A stretch of 64,000 nucleotides of DNA from Ryuthela nishihirai. Lineage: Eukaryota; Arthropoda; Arachnida; Araneae; Heptathelidae. Made by a program: the position numbers and the translations under genes. Of the stretch, positions 32,781-43,169 are shown in pieces. The notes beneath the pieces are model-generated. The model was not told where the DNA came from. It did no database searches and saw only the letters and a list, made by a program, of their open reading frames with translations. The DNA lies in assembly GCA_038380435.1 (NCBI GenBank), contig JAWZYU010000001.1, positions 14,054,001-14,118,000 of the forward strand. Direction: 5' to 3'. Each line of letters starts with the position of its first letter. Within the stretch, counting starts at the first letter, position 1.

Positions 32781-33325
32781 TAATAATAAATGTTTATTGA
32801 CTATATATAACATATAATACACTTAATAATAAATAAATAATGCTTATACAACATAATGAGTTAAAATAAAATCCACAATTCGGTGTGAACAACTGAACAA
32901 AATATACAACTGATATAAATAAATCTATGTAATGTAAAATATTTATTGTGAAATGAAATGCAATAAAATAGAAGCCATGTAAGAACAACCAATGAGCTTT
33001 ATGCTCTTTCAGGTTGTTAAATTAAATTATTAGTTATTAACGATACGCATTTTTATAATACAGAATTAAAGGTTTAAGAGTGGAAAAATTAATAATTTTA
33101 GAATTATTCATTAATGACATGAAATGAGGTAAGTAACTTAACAATGAAATAAAGACTCAATATTGTGTCAATTGAGTCTTTATTTATTCTTTGCTTAATT
33201 TTTATTTTAGATATATTTTCATTTTTTTCTTCCCTTATATTTTCCCGACAATTTATTAAAATTTTGTGGAGATAGAATCATGAAATATTTATGGATAATT
33301 TCTTTTCTTGAAAAAGGTACATAAT
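32781..33325. other. AT-rich DNA with a small hairpin
   Basis: A short inverted repeat, AAAGACTCAATAT...TTGAGTCTTT, lies at about 33152-33183. No gene is supported. Confidence 0.4.
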
Positions 33326-35055
33326 AAAGTTCACATGAACCGCTGGCCCTCCTCTGTCAGACGATGTAATGGCCTTGCGATGTTGCAGAAACTCTTGACA
33401 AATCTTCTATAGTAGGTGTAAAGCCCAATAAAACTACGAAGTTGTTTAACATCTTGTGGTGGAGGCCAGTCTCTTACAGCTTCTATCTTACTAGGATCAG
33501 TCTTAATCCCTGATGTAGTGATCACATGACCAAGGTAATGAACTTCTTGCTAGAACAGTTTACACTTTGTCAGTTTCAATTTTAGCTTGGCTGCGCTAAG
33601 TTTTTCAAACACTTGACGAAGATTTCTGAAATATTTTTCAAAAGTTCTTCCAAGAACGATGATGTCGTCCAAGTAAACCAGGCAGACCTCCCAAGACAGA
33701 CCTTTGAGCACCGACTCCATTAGTCGTTCAAATGTTGCAGGTGCGTTGCAAAGTCCAAATGGCATCACCTTAAACTGCCAAAGTCCACTTCCTGTAGTGA
33801 AAGCTGTTTTCTCACGGTCTTCAGGACGTGTACCAACTTGCAAATAGCTGTTCTTTAAGTCTAATGTTGAGAACCATTCTGACGCAGATAGAGTGTCCAG
33901 TATATCATCAATTCTGGGTAAAGGAAAGCAGTCTTTCTTTGTTATATCATTTAATCTGCGATAATCTACAAAATCGGGTAGATCCATCCTTTTTCTTGAC
34001 AAGAATCACTGGTGATGTCCAAGGACTCTGTGATGGTTCTAAAATGCCTTGAGCTTCCATGTCCCTTATCAGTTGTTCTGTCTCCTCCCGTTTTACCAAT
34101 GGAAGCCTTCTTGCAGGTAGATGGACTGGAGGAGAATCACCAGTGTTGATCCTATGTTCTGTCAGGTTAGTACCGCCATAATCATTTGATGTGGCAGAAA
34201 AAATGTCGGAAAATTCTTTTAATAGGTTCTCGGCCTTAGCAGCTTGGTCTTCAGTTAATATTCGTCTTGTTTCTCTCCATAAGTCAGTAAGATGAGATAG
34301 GATGTCTATGTGATTTTGGTTTGAGTCAGTAACTTCTATTATATTTATACTTGTTACCCAGGTAACAGGTTCACATATTGCTGATTCCTCACCCTTTTTC
34401 AATATTCTATTGGATTTGTTACAGTTCATCACTCTGATACGAATCTGTTCTTTATCTACTCTGACTAAAGTCCTTGCAACCAGAATACCATGAGCCAAAG
34501 CTCCTTTACCAGAGGCTTCAGTGACTGCCAATCGGAAGGCCCCAGAAGTCTCCGCCCGATGTTCACGGACTATAATTTCACTTTGTCTGGGATCTCTGTG
34601 TCTTCCGTCACTAATATTGCAGTCACGCTTGATAAAGAATCAGATATTCGGCTAAGCAAAGGGATCTCTTCTCTCCTATAGATGAGTAAGTTGTCACTGA
34701 GTCTAATGCTGAATCCATGTTTCTTAAGGAAATCAAGGCCTAATATGCATTCATCGTAGATGTCAGCGATGTAAACAGGATGTTGTACCAGACAGCTGCC
34801 AACTCGGATGTTAAGTTCTATCTTTCCATGAACTTTAGCACGATTTCTAGTGGCTGTGTTTAGGGTTATTTTAGACTGTGTAGTATTCCAGTTTGGATGA
34901 GGTATTATTTTCTTTATTATATTCGTTCTGAGTAAAGTCACATTTGCACCAGTGTCGACTATCATACGGCAAGGTATTCCATTTATGGTTCCATAAGCTA
35001 CTAATCCATTATTTTCACCATGTAGTTGAAAGGTGGGCGACTTCCTCTGGGGTCA
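33326..35055 (-). pseudogene. Ty3/gypsy-type pol fragment (protease and RT), broken
   Basis: Minus-strand pol of a Ty3/gypsy-type element. The aspartic protease lies in the frame open from about 35055 to 34570, with the active-site DTGAN at about 34955 and a conserved ILGLDFL near the end. The RT N-terminus is 34531-33947 (a PARRLP and KREETEQLIRDMEAQGIL block, then SPVILVKKKDGSTRF). A frameshift at about 33965 passes to 34002-33550, which holds DYRRLN, FSTLDLKNSYLQV, MPFGLCNAPATF and the catalytic YLDD. An in-frame stop at about 33551 precedes 33525-33331 (SKIEAVRDWPPP, LRSFIGL..YYRRFV). The element ends abruptly at 33326, so RNase H and integrase are absent. It is not active. Confidence 0.9.
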
Positions 35056-35416
35056 ACCAATCAACATTATGATCAAAATTACAAAGATAACTTTTGTAAA
35101 TTGATCATAACTGAACTGCCGTGGAGCTGTGCCAGGAACCATCGATAACAACTAGGGCAGGCGATGACGGCCCAACAACAGCAATATCCGCAAGTCATTT
35201 ATGCCAGAGATCGGGAAGAAGACCCCTAACTATGGTGGCAACAAGTAAGTAGGAGTGTCTCACAGCAGGGTTTCAACACAACTGTAAGATAGTGAACCTT
35301 ATATTAATATTTAAAGATAATAAGTGTGAAATAAGTTTATATTATTTAGAGCATCCTGTATTCGCGAGGTGATATTTATTCCAGCAAACACTTGTTTTAA
35401 TCTTTTTATTGTTTTA
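35056..35416. other. upstream gypsy relic and small hairpin
   Basis: Minus-strand frames here may be decayed gag-pol sequence of the preceding element, but no motif is clear. An inverted repeat (ttatgatcaa...ttgatcataa) lies at about 35069-35113. Confidence 0.35.
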
Positions 35417-35417
35417 A

Positions 35418-36085
35418 ACCGTATTTCCCCGAAAATAAGACCTAACCGGAAAATAAGCCCTAGCATGATTTTTCAGGATGTTCGTGATATAAGCCCTACC
35501 CCAAAAATAATCCCCAATTGAGATCGTCAGTCAGACGGACGCATTGAGTACGTCCGTTCAATACGTTCGTCAACACACGACGGACGTATTGAATTATAAA
35601 ATAATAATATTAATATATAATTATAAATATAAATAAATAATATTATTGACATTAATACTTGAAATAAATGATAATATAAATTATAATTAAGTATTTGTAA
35701 ATACCCAAGCGGGCGCCTTTGGACGAGAGGTAAATGCCTATGTAAACAGATGAACTCTAGACTTATTGCCGAATGACCAGGCTACATGGACAAGAAGTGC
35801 TCATTTAAGGAGAGATCTATTGCTGGACGTGAGAGATTGGGGCCAATGGTTCGACAGGACATGGAGTCGCAAGAAATTCAGGCCGGAATTCGCGGTTTGG
35901 AAAATTATGATGATGTTCCAGAAGAAGATGACATGACTGTATTTGAATAAATGTAGATTTTTGTACATGAATAAATGTAGATTGGTGTACATGAAAAATT
36001 AAGACATCCTCTGAAAATAAGCCCTAATGCGTATTTTGGAGCAAAAATTAATATAAAACCCGGTCTTATTTTTGGGGAAATACGG
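35418..36085. mobile_element. TIR-bounded DNA element, about 670 bp
   Basis: The ends are inverted repeats: ACCGTATTTCCCCGAAAATA at the left and its close complement (...TTTTTGGGGAAATACGGT) at the right, with further paired 'aaaataagccctaatgc'-like blocks inside. A 54-codon plus-strand frame, 35786-35950, starts MDKKCSFKERSIAGRERLG and ends in an acidic YDDVPEEDDMTVFE tail. It could be the C-terminus of a transposase left after internal deletion. TTAA-like sequence lies at both edges, but I cannot fix the target duplication or superfamily. Confidence 0.7.
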
Positions 36086-36086
36086 T

Positions 36087-37775
36087 ATTAATTTAGGTAC
36101 TGCAGTTTCAATGTAAGATACTTGCACCGATCTTGTGCCAATTCCCGTTCAATTGGATCTCCTGCCAAAAGTCTTTTATATAGTAATTCGGAATTCTAAA
36201 AATATTTTTAGGAAGTCCCAACTCTCTTCATCTGAAAGACGAAGAGATAGATGAACATTGAGGATACAAACATTTATAATTTTCACAGTAAGTGGCTCTC
36301 TATCATTGCAGCAAATATTTGAAAAAATTAATTTAAATCTTTGTACAGAATGTCGACGAATTTAAATAGTTCGATGTCAGTAATATTTGAATGAAGTTTC
36401 CGAAATTCTTTTAGGTTTTTTTTAATTTTAGAATAAAATTCCAGCTTTTTCGTCAAAATTATTAAACTTAAATTTCTGATTATTCCAAAAATTCTTGGCT
36501 TAATTTCCCATCGCCAAATGAAATTTCCATTCGATCGACAACAATGACCTCCGATTAACAGGGAATTTTTTTTAAGACTTTTTTTAAATTTATGAAGTTA
36601 CACGTATTTGACTGTTGGCCATATGGCCCATAATTTATTAATTTAAACTGAATGTGGTCTCTTAATTATGGTCTGTCGACTTCAGTTATTCACAGATTGG
36701 TGATGTGTTCTGCGTGAATTTGCATAGTTCGCGCAGAACGGTATTCAACTTCCAGACTGCAGTTTCCTTTCCATCGGAGCGGCGCCATACGAGGGATTAT
36801 CATGAAAGACAAGCCCGTTAAGCCCGCATCTCAGGCAGACAGGACCATTTGATGCACAGCCTAGCTGAGCCGACCACTTACCTGTCGCAATGCCAGCTTA
36901 ATCCCGGACTAACGCCTACAGAGGAGAGCGTCCACGCATCAGTGGTTCACCTTTGGGATTGAGGAGTCTGGCGACAGGACTGCCCTCCTGTCTGACAACC
37001 CTGAAAGGGATTCCACCGACTCACGGCATAATGGTCCCATGAAGGACAGTCACGTGGTTGTGGCCAAAGACGCGGACTCTGGAAGTTTCCATTTTCGCCC
37101 GGCACCCTATTCCCCCCCCCCCCCCCACCCTAGCGGAGAGTTGAGAGAGCCAATCACGGACTCGGGATGACTTTGGATTATTTTTGTGTGTCCGAGAGAG
37201 CAGAGAATTTTTGGGCATTCGATTCGACTTGACACTTGACTTCGGAGTTAGTGACTATGGGACGATGTCCACTTCGCTTCAGAGACTCGTAGGAGCAAGT
37301 CACCTTTTCTCCTTCTACGCTTAACTCTCGATGTGAGCAGTGCAGTTTTGAGGTCTGACTCTCGGTCAGGGGACACGATGGTCTAGTGACGAAAGCACTA
37401 TATAGCAGCAAGCAGCAGAGTATTAATGTAACTAGCTCAACGTTTGAATGTCGACAGTCTACAGTAATTATGTAAGTTGATATCAAATTGTGATATTAGG
37501 ATGAAACTGTGTTAATGTTACCAATAAATGTTATTTTTTGTATTTGTTGTGGAGCCATGCCTGCTTTAGTTGCTCCTTTTGTGTGGGAGGTTGGCTTGGT
37601 TTCCCAGTAGGGTGCTGGGCTACTGATTGCTTTAAAGGAAAAAAAAAAACTATACGATCACGGCAAGAACAATTACCGGTTTGTGTTTGGAGAATTATTA
37701 ACTGATGATGAATATTAAGCAGAATGATTAATTAATATTATATATAATTAGCAAGAATTAATTCTATCCCCCCAC
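36087..37775. other. no gene; possible LTR-like segment at about 36.6-37.6 kb
   Basis: 36087-36600 holds nothing visible. From about 36650 the sequence is richer in GC and includes a TATA-like CTATATAGC near 37397 and AATAAA near 37522, an arrangement also found in LTRs. There is no second copy in the window to confirm it. A C-run lies at 37109-37124. Confidence 0.25.
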
Positions 37776-39370
37776 CGGTATAACAGATGTCTGCGTTAGA
37801 AGTTTTTCTTTATTCCTTTCCACGGATTAGTTTTTCTTCGGTTACGAATTTAATTTTCATCATCTTCCATTATTTAATAATTATTTTCTCTTGTCTTCCT
37901 CTGTTCAGCAATCCCTTCAAATTGTCTTCAACTGCAGGTAAATTTTCTTTATTGCCTTCCTTCGATTTAAAAGACATCTGTTAGTTGTCTATGATTCTTG
38001 CCTTCTCAATTTCCATTTATTTTTCCAGTTTCTCCGCCGTGGTTAGAAAGTTTTCTTATTGCTTTTGTATGGTTGCTAATCCTCTTTTTGTTGATTCCTT
38101 TCTTTAATGCTTCAAATGTTTTGATCTATTTATCAATTCTCTCTGATTGCTTTCTTCTGATCACTTCTTCTCATACCTCTTGGGATTTTTTTTCTATGGT
38201 TCGCGTCTCTTTAAAGGCTCAATATTTTTACCTCTTATGCAACTGGATATATTGATATCTTTTCAAGAAAGGAAGGCTGCGTATGAATGTCACAGAATAA
38301 GCGGCAGCTTCGCAATGCCGAGAGGCTAGAGTCGCGTCCTGCAAATCGAAGCATGACCTCCTCCCCTGAGATGCGAAAGGCAGGCGATGACAAAATGACC
38401 TAGCAGAAGAGGAACGAGAAGTTTCTTGTGGAAGAAGCTGGCCAACTGATAACAAATGCTTCGCGGACAGTCCATCGTAACTCCTCCGCCTGTGTCGCTA
38501 GGGATACGGTCTCAATGATGCTGTTGCTCTGCATCCTTGTCCTATAGAGTGGGATGATAGAGTGTCCAGATGGTTGGCGTTGACTGCTGCTGCACTGATG
38601 GGTGACGCGGCCTCAAGAGAAAAGAGGAAAACCGAGCCGATTACTGACGATAGAGTGAGGAGGAGGCTTGGACTGGTTTTTCTACTTCCACTTCGGCTTC
38701 TGACGCTTCGCGGATCTCACAGTGTGCGTTGTGTTAGGAAAGCTCAAAGATTCAGTTGAAACTTGTTGTTATGGTCGAAATAAAATTGAAATTTCCTCTA
38801 GAGGTGATGAAAGCACAAAAATTGCAAAAATGGGTTTCTTTGGCAAATAATAAAAAAATAATCATTTGGCTTTGGAAAGTTGAAACTTTTCCTATTGTTC
38901 TTAATATGAATAATATACAGTATGTATGAAAGTTATATAACAGTGGTCCCAACGTTGGACTTGCGATTGGATCAACGTTGGATTTCTCAAAGCATTGATA
39001 TCGTAGAGAACTTTTGGATATCGTTTCTTCACGAAGCTACTCTTTATTTAAAATAATACAGTATAAAGTACACTAGACATCTTTCATTTTTTAATGAACG
39101 AAATCTGGTTGCAAAGCAAATACATGGGTTCCCAAAATTTTGCATGAACAGAGCAACAAAAGGCAATTTAAGGTAGACTGAAGTTTGTGTCACAGTGCCT
39201 AAAACTGAAGGTGATTAAAAATTTCTCATGTTTAATGCATGAGAAGAAAGTTTCATTTCCAACGGTCTTTACATAACTCAAAGCTAAACGAAAAAGGAAG
39301 ACTGTCACAATGAAATGGTCGAATTTTCGAAAATAATGAGGAGTAAGGAGTGATGTCATAGAGAGAGGTA
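37776..39370. other. no supported gene
   Basis: 37780-38230 is pyrimidine-rich on the plus strand. The resulting Ser/Phe-rich plus frames (65 and 85 aa) and Lys-rich minus frames are compositional. 38250-38760 is GC-richer with several short frames and no domain. Nothing can be assigned. Confidence 0.3.
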
Positions 39371-39375
39371 TAAGG

Positions 39376-39800
39376 GTTAGGTTTTTTATGTTCTGAGCAG
39401 TACTATTTTGTACCTAATGGGCTAAAGGTCATTTCAAAAGGACACCAAGAGCTCAGAGGAGGTTGGGGAAGGGGATCCATTGGACAACGAATAGGATACA
39501 AAATGGAAGGCTTCCGTCAAGGCCATTTAGTAGGTTCTTTGGTTATCGCGCTTGGCTACTGATCAAAGGGATCTGGGTTCGAGCCCCGATTAAGGCATGG
39601 ATTTTGTGTTGTTTTCCTGCTGAGGTCCTTCTATCCTTACAAACCTACTATGGCATATAAACTGAAAGGCTCATGTTAGGCCTCTGTACCAAGCAGCACC
39701 TCGAGAGGACATTTATTATTTACTTTTATTTTTAAGGTGCAGAGGATGCGACTCTTCTGCACATGGTGCCATGACTTAACATCCCATCCGAGGAACGGTA
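39376..39800 (-). repeat. degraded SINE-1 copy interrupted by SINE-2
   Basis: SINE-1 tail and body blocks (gagcagtact, aatgggctaaa, ctcagaggaggttgggg, gtcaaggccattt) run to about 39539. The matching continuation (gtgcagaggatgcgact, cacatggtgccatgact, catcccatccga) resumes at about 39736. Between them sits a SINE-2 copy, so SINE-2 was inserted into an older SINE-1. Confidence 0.75.
39540..39735 (+). repeat. SINE-2 copy nested in SINE-1
   Basis: Plus orientation: GGTTATCGCGCTTGGCTACT head, GGGTTCGAGCCCC box B, the GCATGGATTTTGTGTTGTTT and GAGGTCC body, then an AT-rich tail (tttattatttacttttattt). It corresponds to the copies at 11.1 and 20.3 kb. Confidence 0.85.
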
Positions 39801-39899
39801 ACTGCAGCTGAACGCTTGCAGAGTTGGGATGAACCCGACAACTGCAGATTGGCCCGTTTTCCACTGATCCAATCGCCCTTCCCACTAAATATAGGGAAC

Positions 39900-40550
39900 C
39901 AACGGTATCACAAACAAATGCTAGGGTCAGAACCTGAAAGAAAGGTTGGAGGTATTAACTTATAGAAAACGAAAAGCTCATTGAATTTAGGTTCAAAACC
40001 AGGAGATCTTACGTTTGAATCCCGTTCGTAATTCCAGAATATTTTACTCTTATCAATTAGAGATGATTTGGTTTATTCTGATCACTATGATTTCATAATA
40101 GAGTTAATCCTGAGAAACAAGGAGAAATAGATGATATCCATTTATCTGATTTTTTTCATCATTATCTCGGAAATATTTCTTCTTTCATTTTAATTCTTTT
40201 ATTACTTGCGAAACGAAAACTTTACGTAAGATGCCATAAGAGGATCACGACGTAAAAATTGTCGCCTGCAATTATCACTCAGGAAAATTCCACTTTTCGC
40301 CACCAAAGGAATCTCTTTGAGAGAAAGCATTTCTAAAGCTTCACTCTATTTAACCAGAAAACGACGAAAGTCCTGTTATTAGAACTGTCCTATTATTTTC
40401 ATTAATTTCGATTCATTCGCTTGTGCTTCAACGATTTCAATACAAACACAGATCGTGTTTGTTCTCAGGAATAAACAAATAATCGCTATCATTCGTGTAA
40501 CAGCCAAATGAATAAAACTTGGTTTGCTGGAGAGTTTTCCTTTTCAGAAA
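39900..40550. other. no gene seen
   Basis: A possible decayed tRNA-like stretch (ggttcaaaaccagga...gtttgaatcccg) lies near 39990-40022. Otherwise nothing. Confidence 0.3.
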
Positions 40551-40584
40551 GCACTTGTTTTGCTGCGTAATTAATATAAGGGTT

Positions 40585-40740
40585 CAGGTCACAAGGACCC
40601 TGAGTCTTAGAGCAGACGGAGAAGGGGCCCCAAGGAAAACTTATTTTTAAGCGAAGATGATACTTTGTCCCCTGCACCCAGAATCATAGCTAAAGCTCCT
40701 ATGTGATGGCCGGCCTTTCCACCTCAAGCATAACAGTGTT
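40585..40740 (-). repeat. SINE-1 fragment, very degraded
   Basis: Partial blocks (caggtcacaaggaccc, gagtcttagag, gaaggggccc, gatggccggcctttcc) in SINE-1 order. Confidence 0.4.
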
Positions 40741-40918
40741 TCGCTTCTCACTCAGAACAGGGCGCCAACGAATGGAAAAAGATAAAAAATTCCGAAACCT
40801 ACCTCCCAGTGGAGTGTTTATGTCCCAGTTGGTGTTTCTCTGTGAATTATGAACTGTTTATAACTATTATTTTATTTTACTGTTGTTAATAATGGGAGAC
40901 AAAAATCAGAGTAAGGGT

Positions 40919-41305
40919 TGCTGGGTTGTTTTACCTTTGAGCGGCACTTTTTTGCACACCATGGGCTAAATGGCCAGGTCACATGGACCCCGAAGGCTCA
41001 GAGAAGGTTGGGGGAGGGAACCCACTGGAACAGCTGTTGGGAGACAGATGGTAGCCTCCCATCAAGGCCATCCAGCGTGTTCTTTAACGTGCACAGGGTA
41101 TGGCCCTCCCGCACACGGGGCCACGGCTTAACGTCCCATCCGACGGACGGCGGCCTTTCCAAGCCCATCGGTGTCCCCTACTGACCGTGGGCAGGGCGGG
41201 GAAGTTTGCGGTGATAAATTTCAACGCTGACCCAGCTGGGACTCGAACCTGGGAACTAAAGATTACGAGGCTGGCGCGCTACCGACTGAGCCACCCCCGC
41301 CCCGC
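40919..41305 (-). repeat. SINE-1 copy, full length, with target duplication
   Basis: 387 bp. The minus-strand head reads GGTGGCTCAGTCGGTAGCGC followed by GGTTCGAGTCCCAGC. The body and the tail (left end, ...AACAACCCAGC) are complete. The target duplication ATCA(G/T)AGTAAGGGT lies at 40905-40918 and 41306-41319 (one mismatch). The 88- and 70-aa frames across it are SINE sequence. Confidence 0.93.
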
Positions 41306-41319
41306 ATCATAGTAAGGGT

Positions 41320-41784
41320 ACTCTTGCTTCCAGTGAAAAGAAGAAGACTCGCAAACCTATTGCGTTAGATACTAAGATTAAAATTATAAAATTTACTGAC
41401 GAGTGAGGGTATTTATTTTAATTGTAAATGCTTTATTTGCGTCAGTTAAGTACATATGTGACTGCTCAGAAATGTTATTAAACCATTACACGCATCTACA
41501 AGGGAAAACAAGGCAATGATTCGCTTTACGACTTTGGTCTGGACTCTAGCATGTCGTATGAGCGGGATACGCCTGCATTATTATCTGTGGTAAAATTGCT
41601 GCAGTAGGTCAGAAGAAATTTTAAAATTTTTTTTGAATTATCCTGTCATGTCCATTACGTGTTAAATTTAGTGGAAGTGGCTCTTTCACAGTGCTCGTAT
41701 TTTATTTGGTATATTAATTGTTTCATTTAATGGGACCTTTGGTTATCAGTAATTTGAGGTATGTTATCTATCCAGGTGGTGGTA
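41320..41784. other. no gene seen
   Basis: Unassigned AT-rich sequence. Confidence 0.4.
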
Positions 41785-42230
41785 CAGTCGCTCAAAAAAG
41801 TATCCGAACGCTATGGTTGATTACAGAATTAAAAAAATATATGTGGCAACGATTTTTTGTAAAAATTAGTGATCTGGCAACCTTCGTGTACTGTACCCGA
41901 AGGTTACCAGATCACTTTTTGAGCGACTGTAGGTGGTCATATTATTTTGATACTAGATCGTGTGGGCTTACTCACGGAAATATTGAGCGTGTGCAGTTAC
42001 CGTTCACAGCAAACTGGAGCGTGTGCAGTAACTGCACATGTTCCAGTTTGCTGTGAACAGTAACTGGAGCGTATACAGTTGCTGTACACGCTCCAGATAT
42101 TTTTCCAGAATTCTGTAATCACGTGACACGAAGGTTGCCAGATCACTAGTTTCTAAAAAAAATCGTTTTCAGATATTTTTTCTGAATTCAGTAATCAACA
42201 ATAGCGTTCGGATACTGTTTTGAGCGAATG
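41785..42230. mobile_element. Tc1/mariner-type MITE, copy 2, with internal hairpins
   Basis: The ends match the element at 1564-1875 (CAGTCGCTCAAAAAAGTATC at the left, its complement at the right) with TA on both sides (41783-41784, 42231-42232). An extra copy of the terminal sequence at about 41915-41928 closes a 144-bp mini-version. Further inside are two other inverted pairs: one across 42000-42060 (gttcacagcaaactgga.../...ccagtttgctgtgaac) and one across 42064-42097 (ctggagcgta...tacacgctccag). This shows rearrangement or nested insertion. Confidence 0.8.
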
Positions 42231-42544
42231 TACGGATGGGTGCAACTACAGGAGTAAATGTGAAAGTCGTTCTGCTGTATCTTCTGAACTCGACGACCTA
42301 CAATTATGAGTTAAGTATCAAATGAAAGCTCATATAAATATCGTCGTAAACTATTTCGAATTTTACCTCACTATTCTCACTCACCCCCGATTAAAGGGGC
42401 GGCGGATTTTCGTGGAGTTCGACTTGAGTGAGTCATTTCTCAAACTAAAGCTTGTGACGTCTCCAATGTCATGGGCTACCTCAAACACGACTCCAAATGT
42501 GAGGAAAAATGGGGTCAATGCTTATGTGTTATATATCAAATGAA

Positions 42545-43165
42545 AGGTTTTGGAGGTAGTCGTTTTTAGTGACAAAAATATAAATAAATTTAAAAAAAAA
42601 TTGAAAATTTTTGGGCCATGTAGGAAGATAATAATTTTCCTACATGACCCTAAAAAGTAGAAAATAAACCTAAAACATGTCAATGGTGCAATCAGTGACT
42701 GAGTTCGTATTCAATTCAAAGGAAGATAGGGCACTGGTAATCTTGTTGAGTAGGTAATAGGGTTATGAACAGTTTGCCTAAAGGCCTCAGAAAGAGAGGG
42801 AGACCTCGGATGCTGCGGGGCTCACAGTGTCAAATAGGACCTAGTTAGAAGTGGTGTGCAGTGGCCGAATGCAGCATCTGTAGCTCAGGACAGATATGCT
42901 CGGAGAACTAAATTGCACGGTCTGGTTGAACCACCGTAGCTCATGGCTGCTTGAGGATGATGATGATGATGATGATGATAAGGTAAATCGTCTCCCTATC
43001 TTCCTTTGAAGTGAATGAAACTCATAGTCTGATTGCACCATCGATATGTTTTAGGTTCATTTTTCTACTTTTTAGTGCTATATAGGAATATAGATTTTTT
43101 AAATTTTTTTGATTTATTACTATTTTCTGTCATTTGCGATACCCTCTAATTTATTCTTTAATTTA
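42545..43165. repeat. foldback element interrupted by a LINE 3' end
   Basis: Inverted arms of at least 95 bp, diverged but clear: left about 42640-42733, right about 42989-43087, with weaker pairing outward to about 42550 and 43150. Shared blocks include 'cctaaaacatgtcaatggtgcaatca' in inverse form on the right. The centre is occupied by LINE copy D. Confidence 0.75.
42734..42980 (+). mobile_element. RTE-like LINE 3' end (copy D), 5'-truncated
   Basis: About 245 bp related to the 3' ends of copies B and C (aatagggttatgaacag, gagaccTcggatg, gctcaggacagatatgct, ccatggctgcttgagg-like) and ending in (GAT)n at about 42956-42979. It is on the plus strand and sits between the foldback arms. Confidence 0.85.
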
Positions 43166-43169
43166 TTAT

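Noticed and set aside
37787..38255. Hydrophobic 65- and 85-aa plus-strand frames resembling membrane proteins
   Set aside because: The strand is pyrimidine-rich, which by itself yields Phe/Leu/Ser codons. There are no conserved features and the frames overlap each other.
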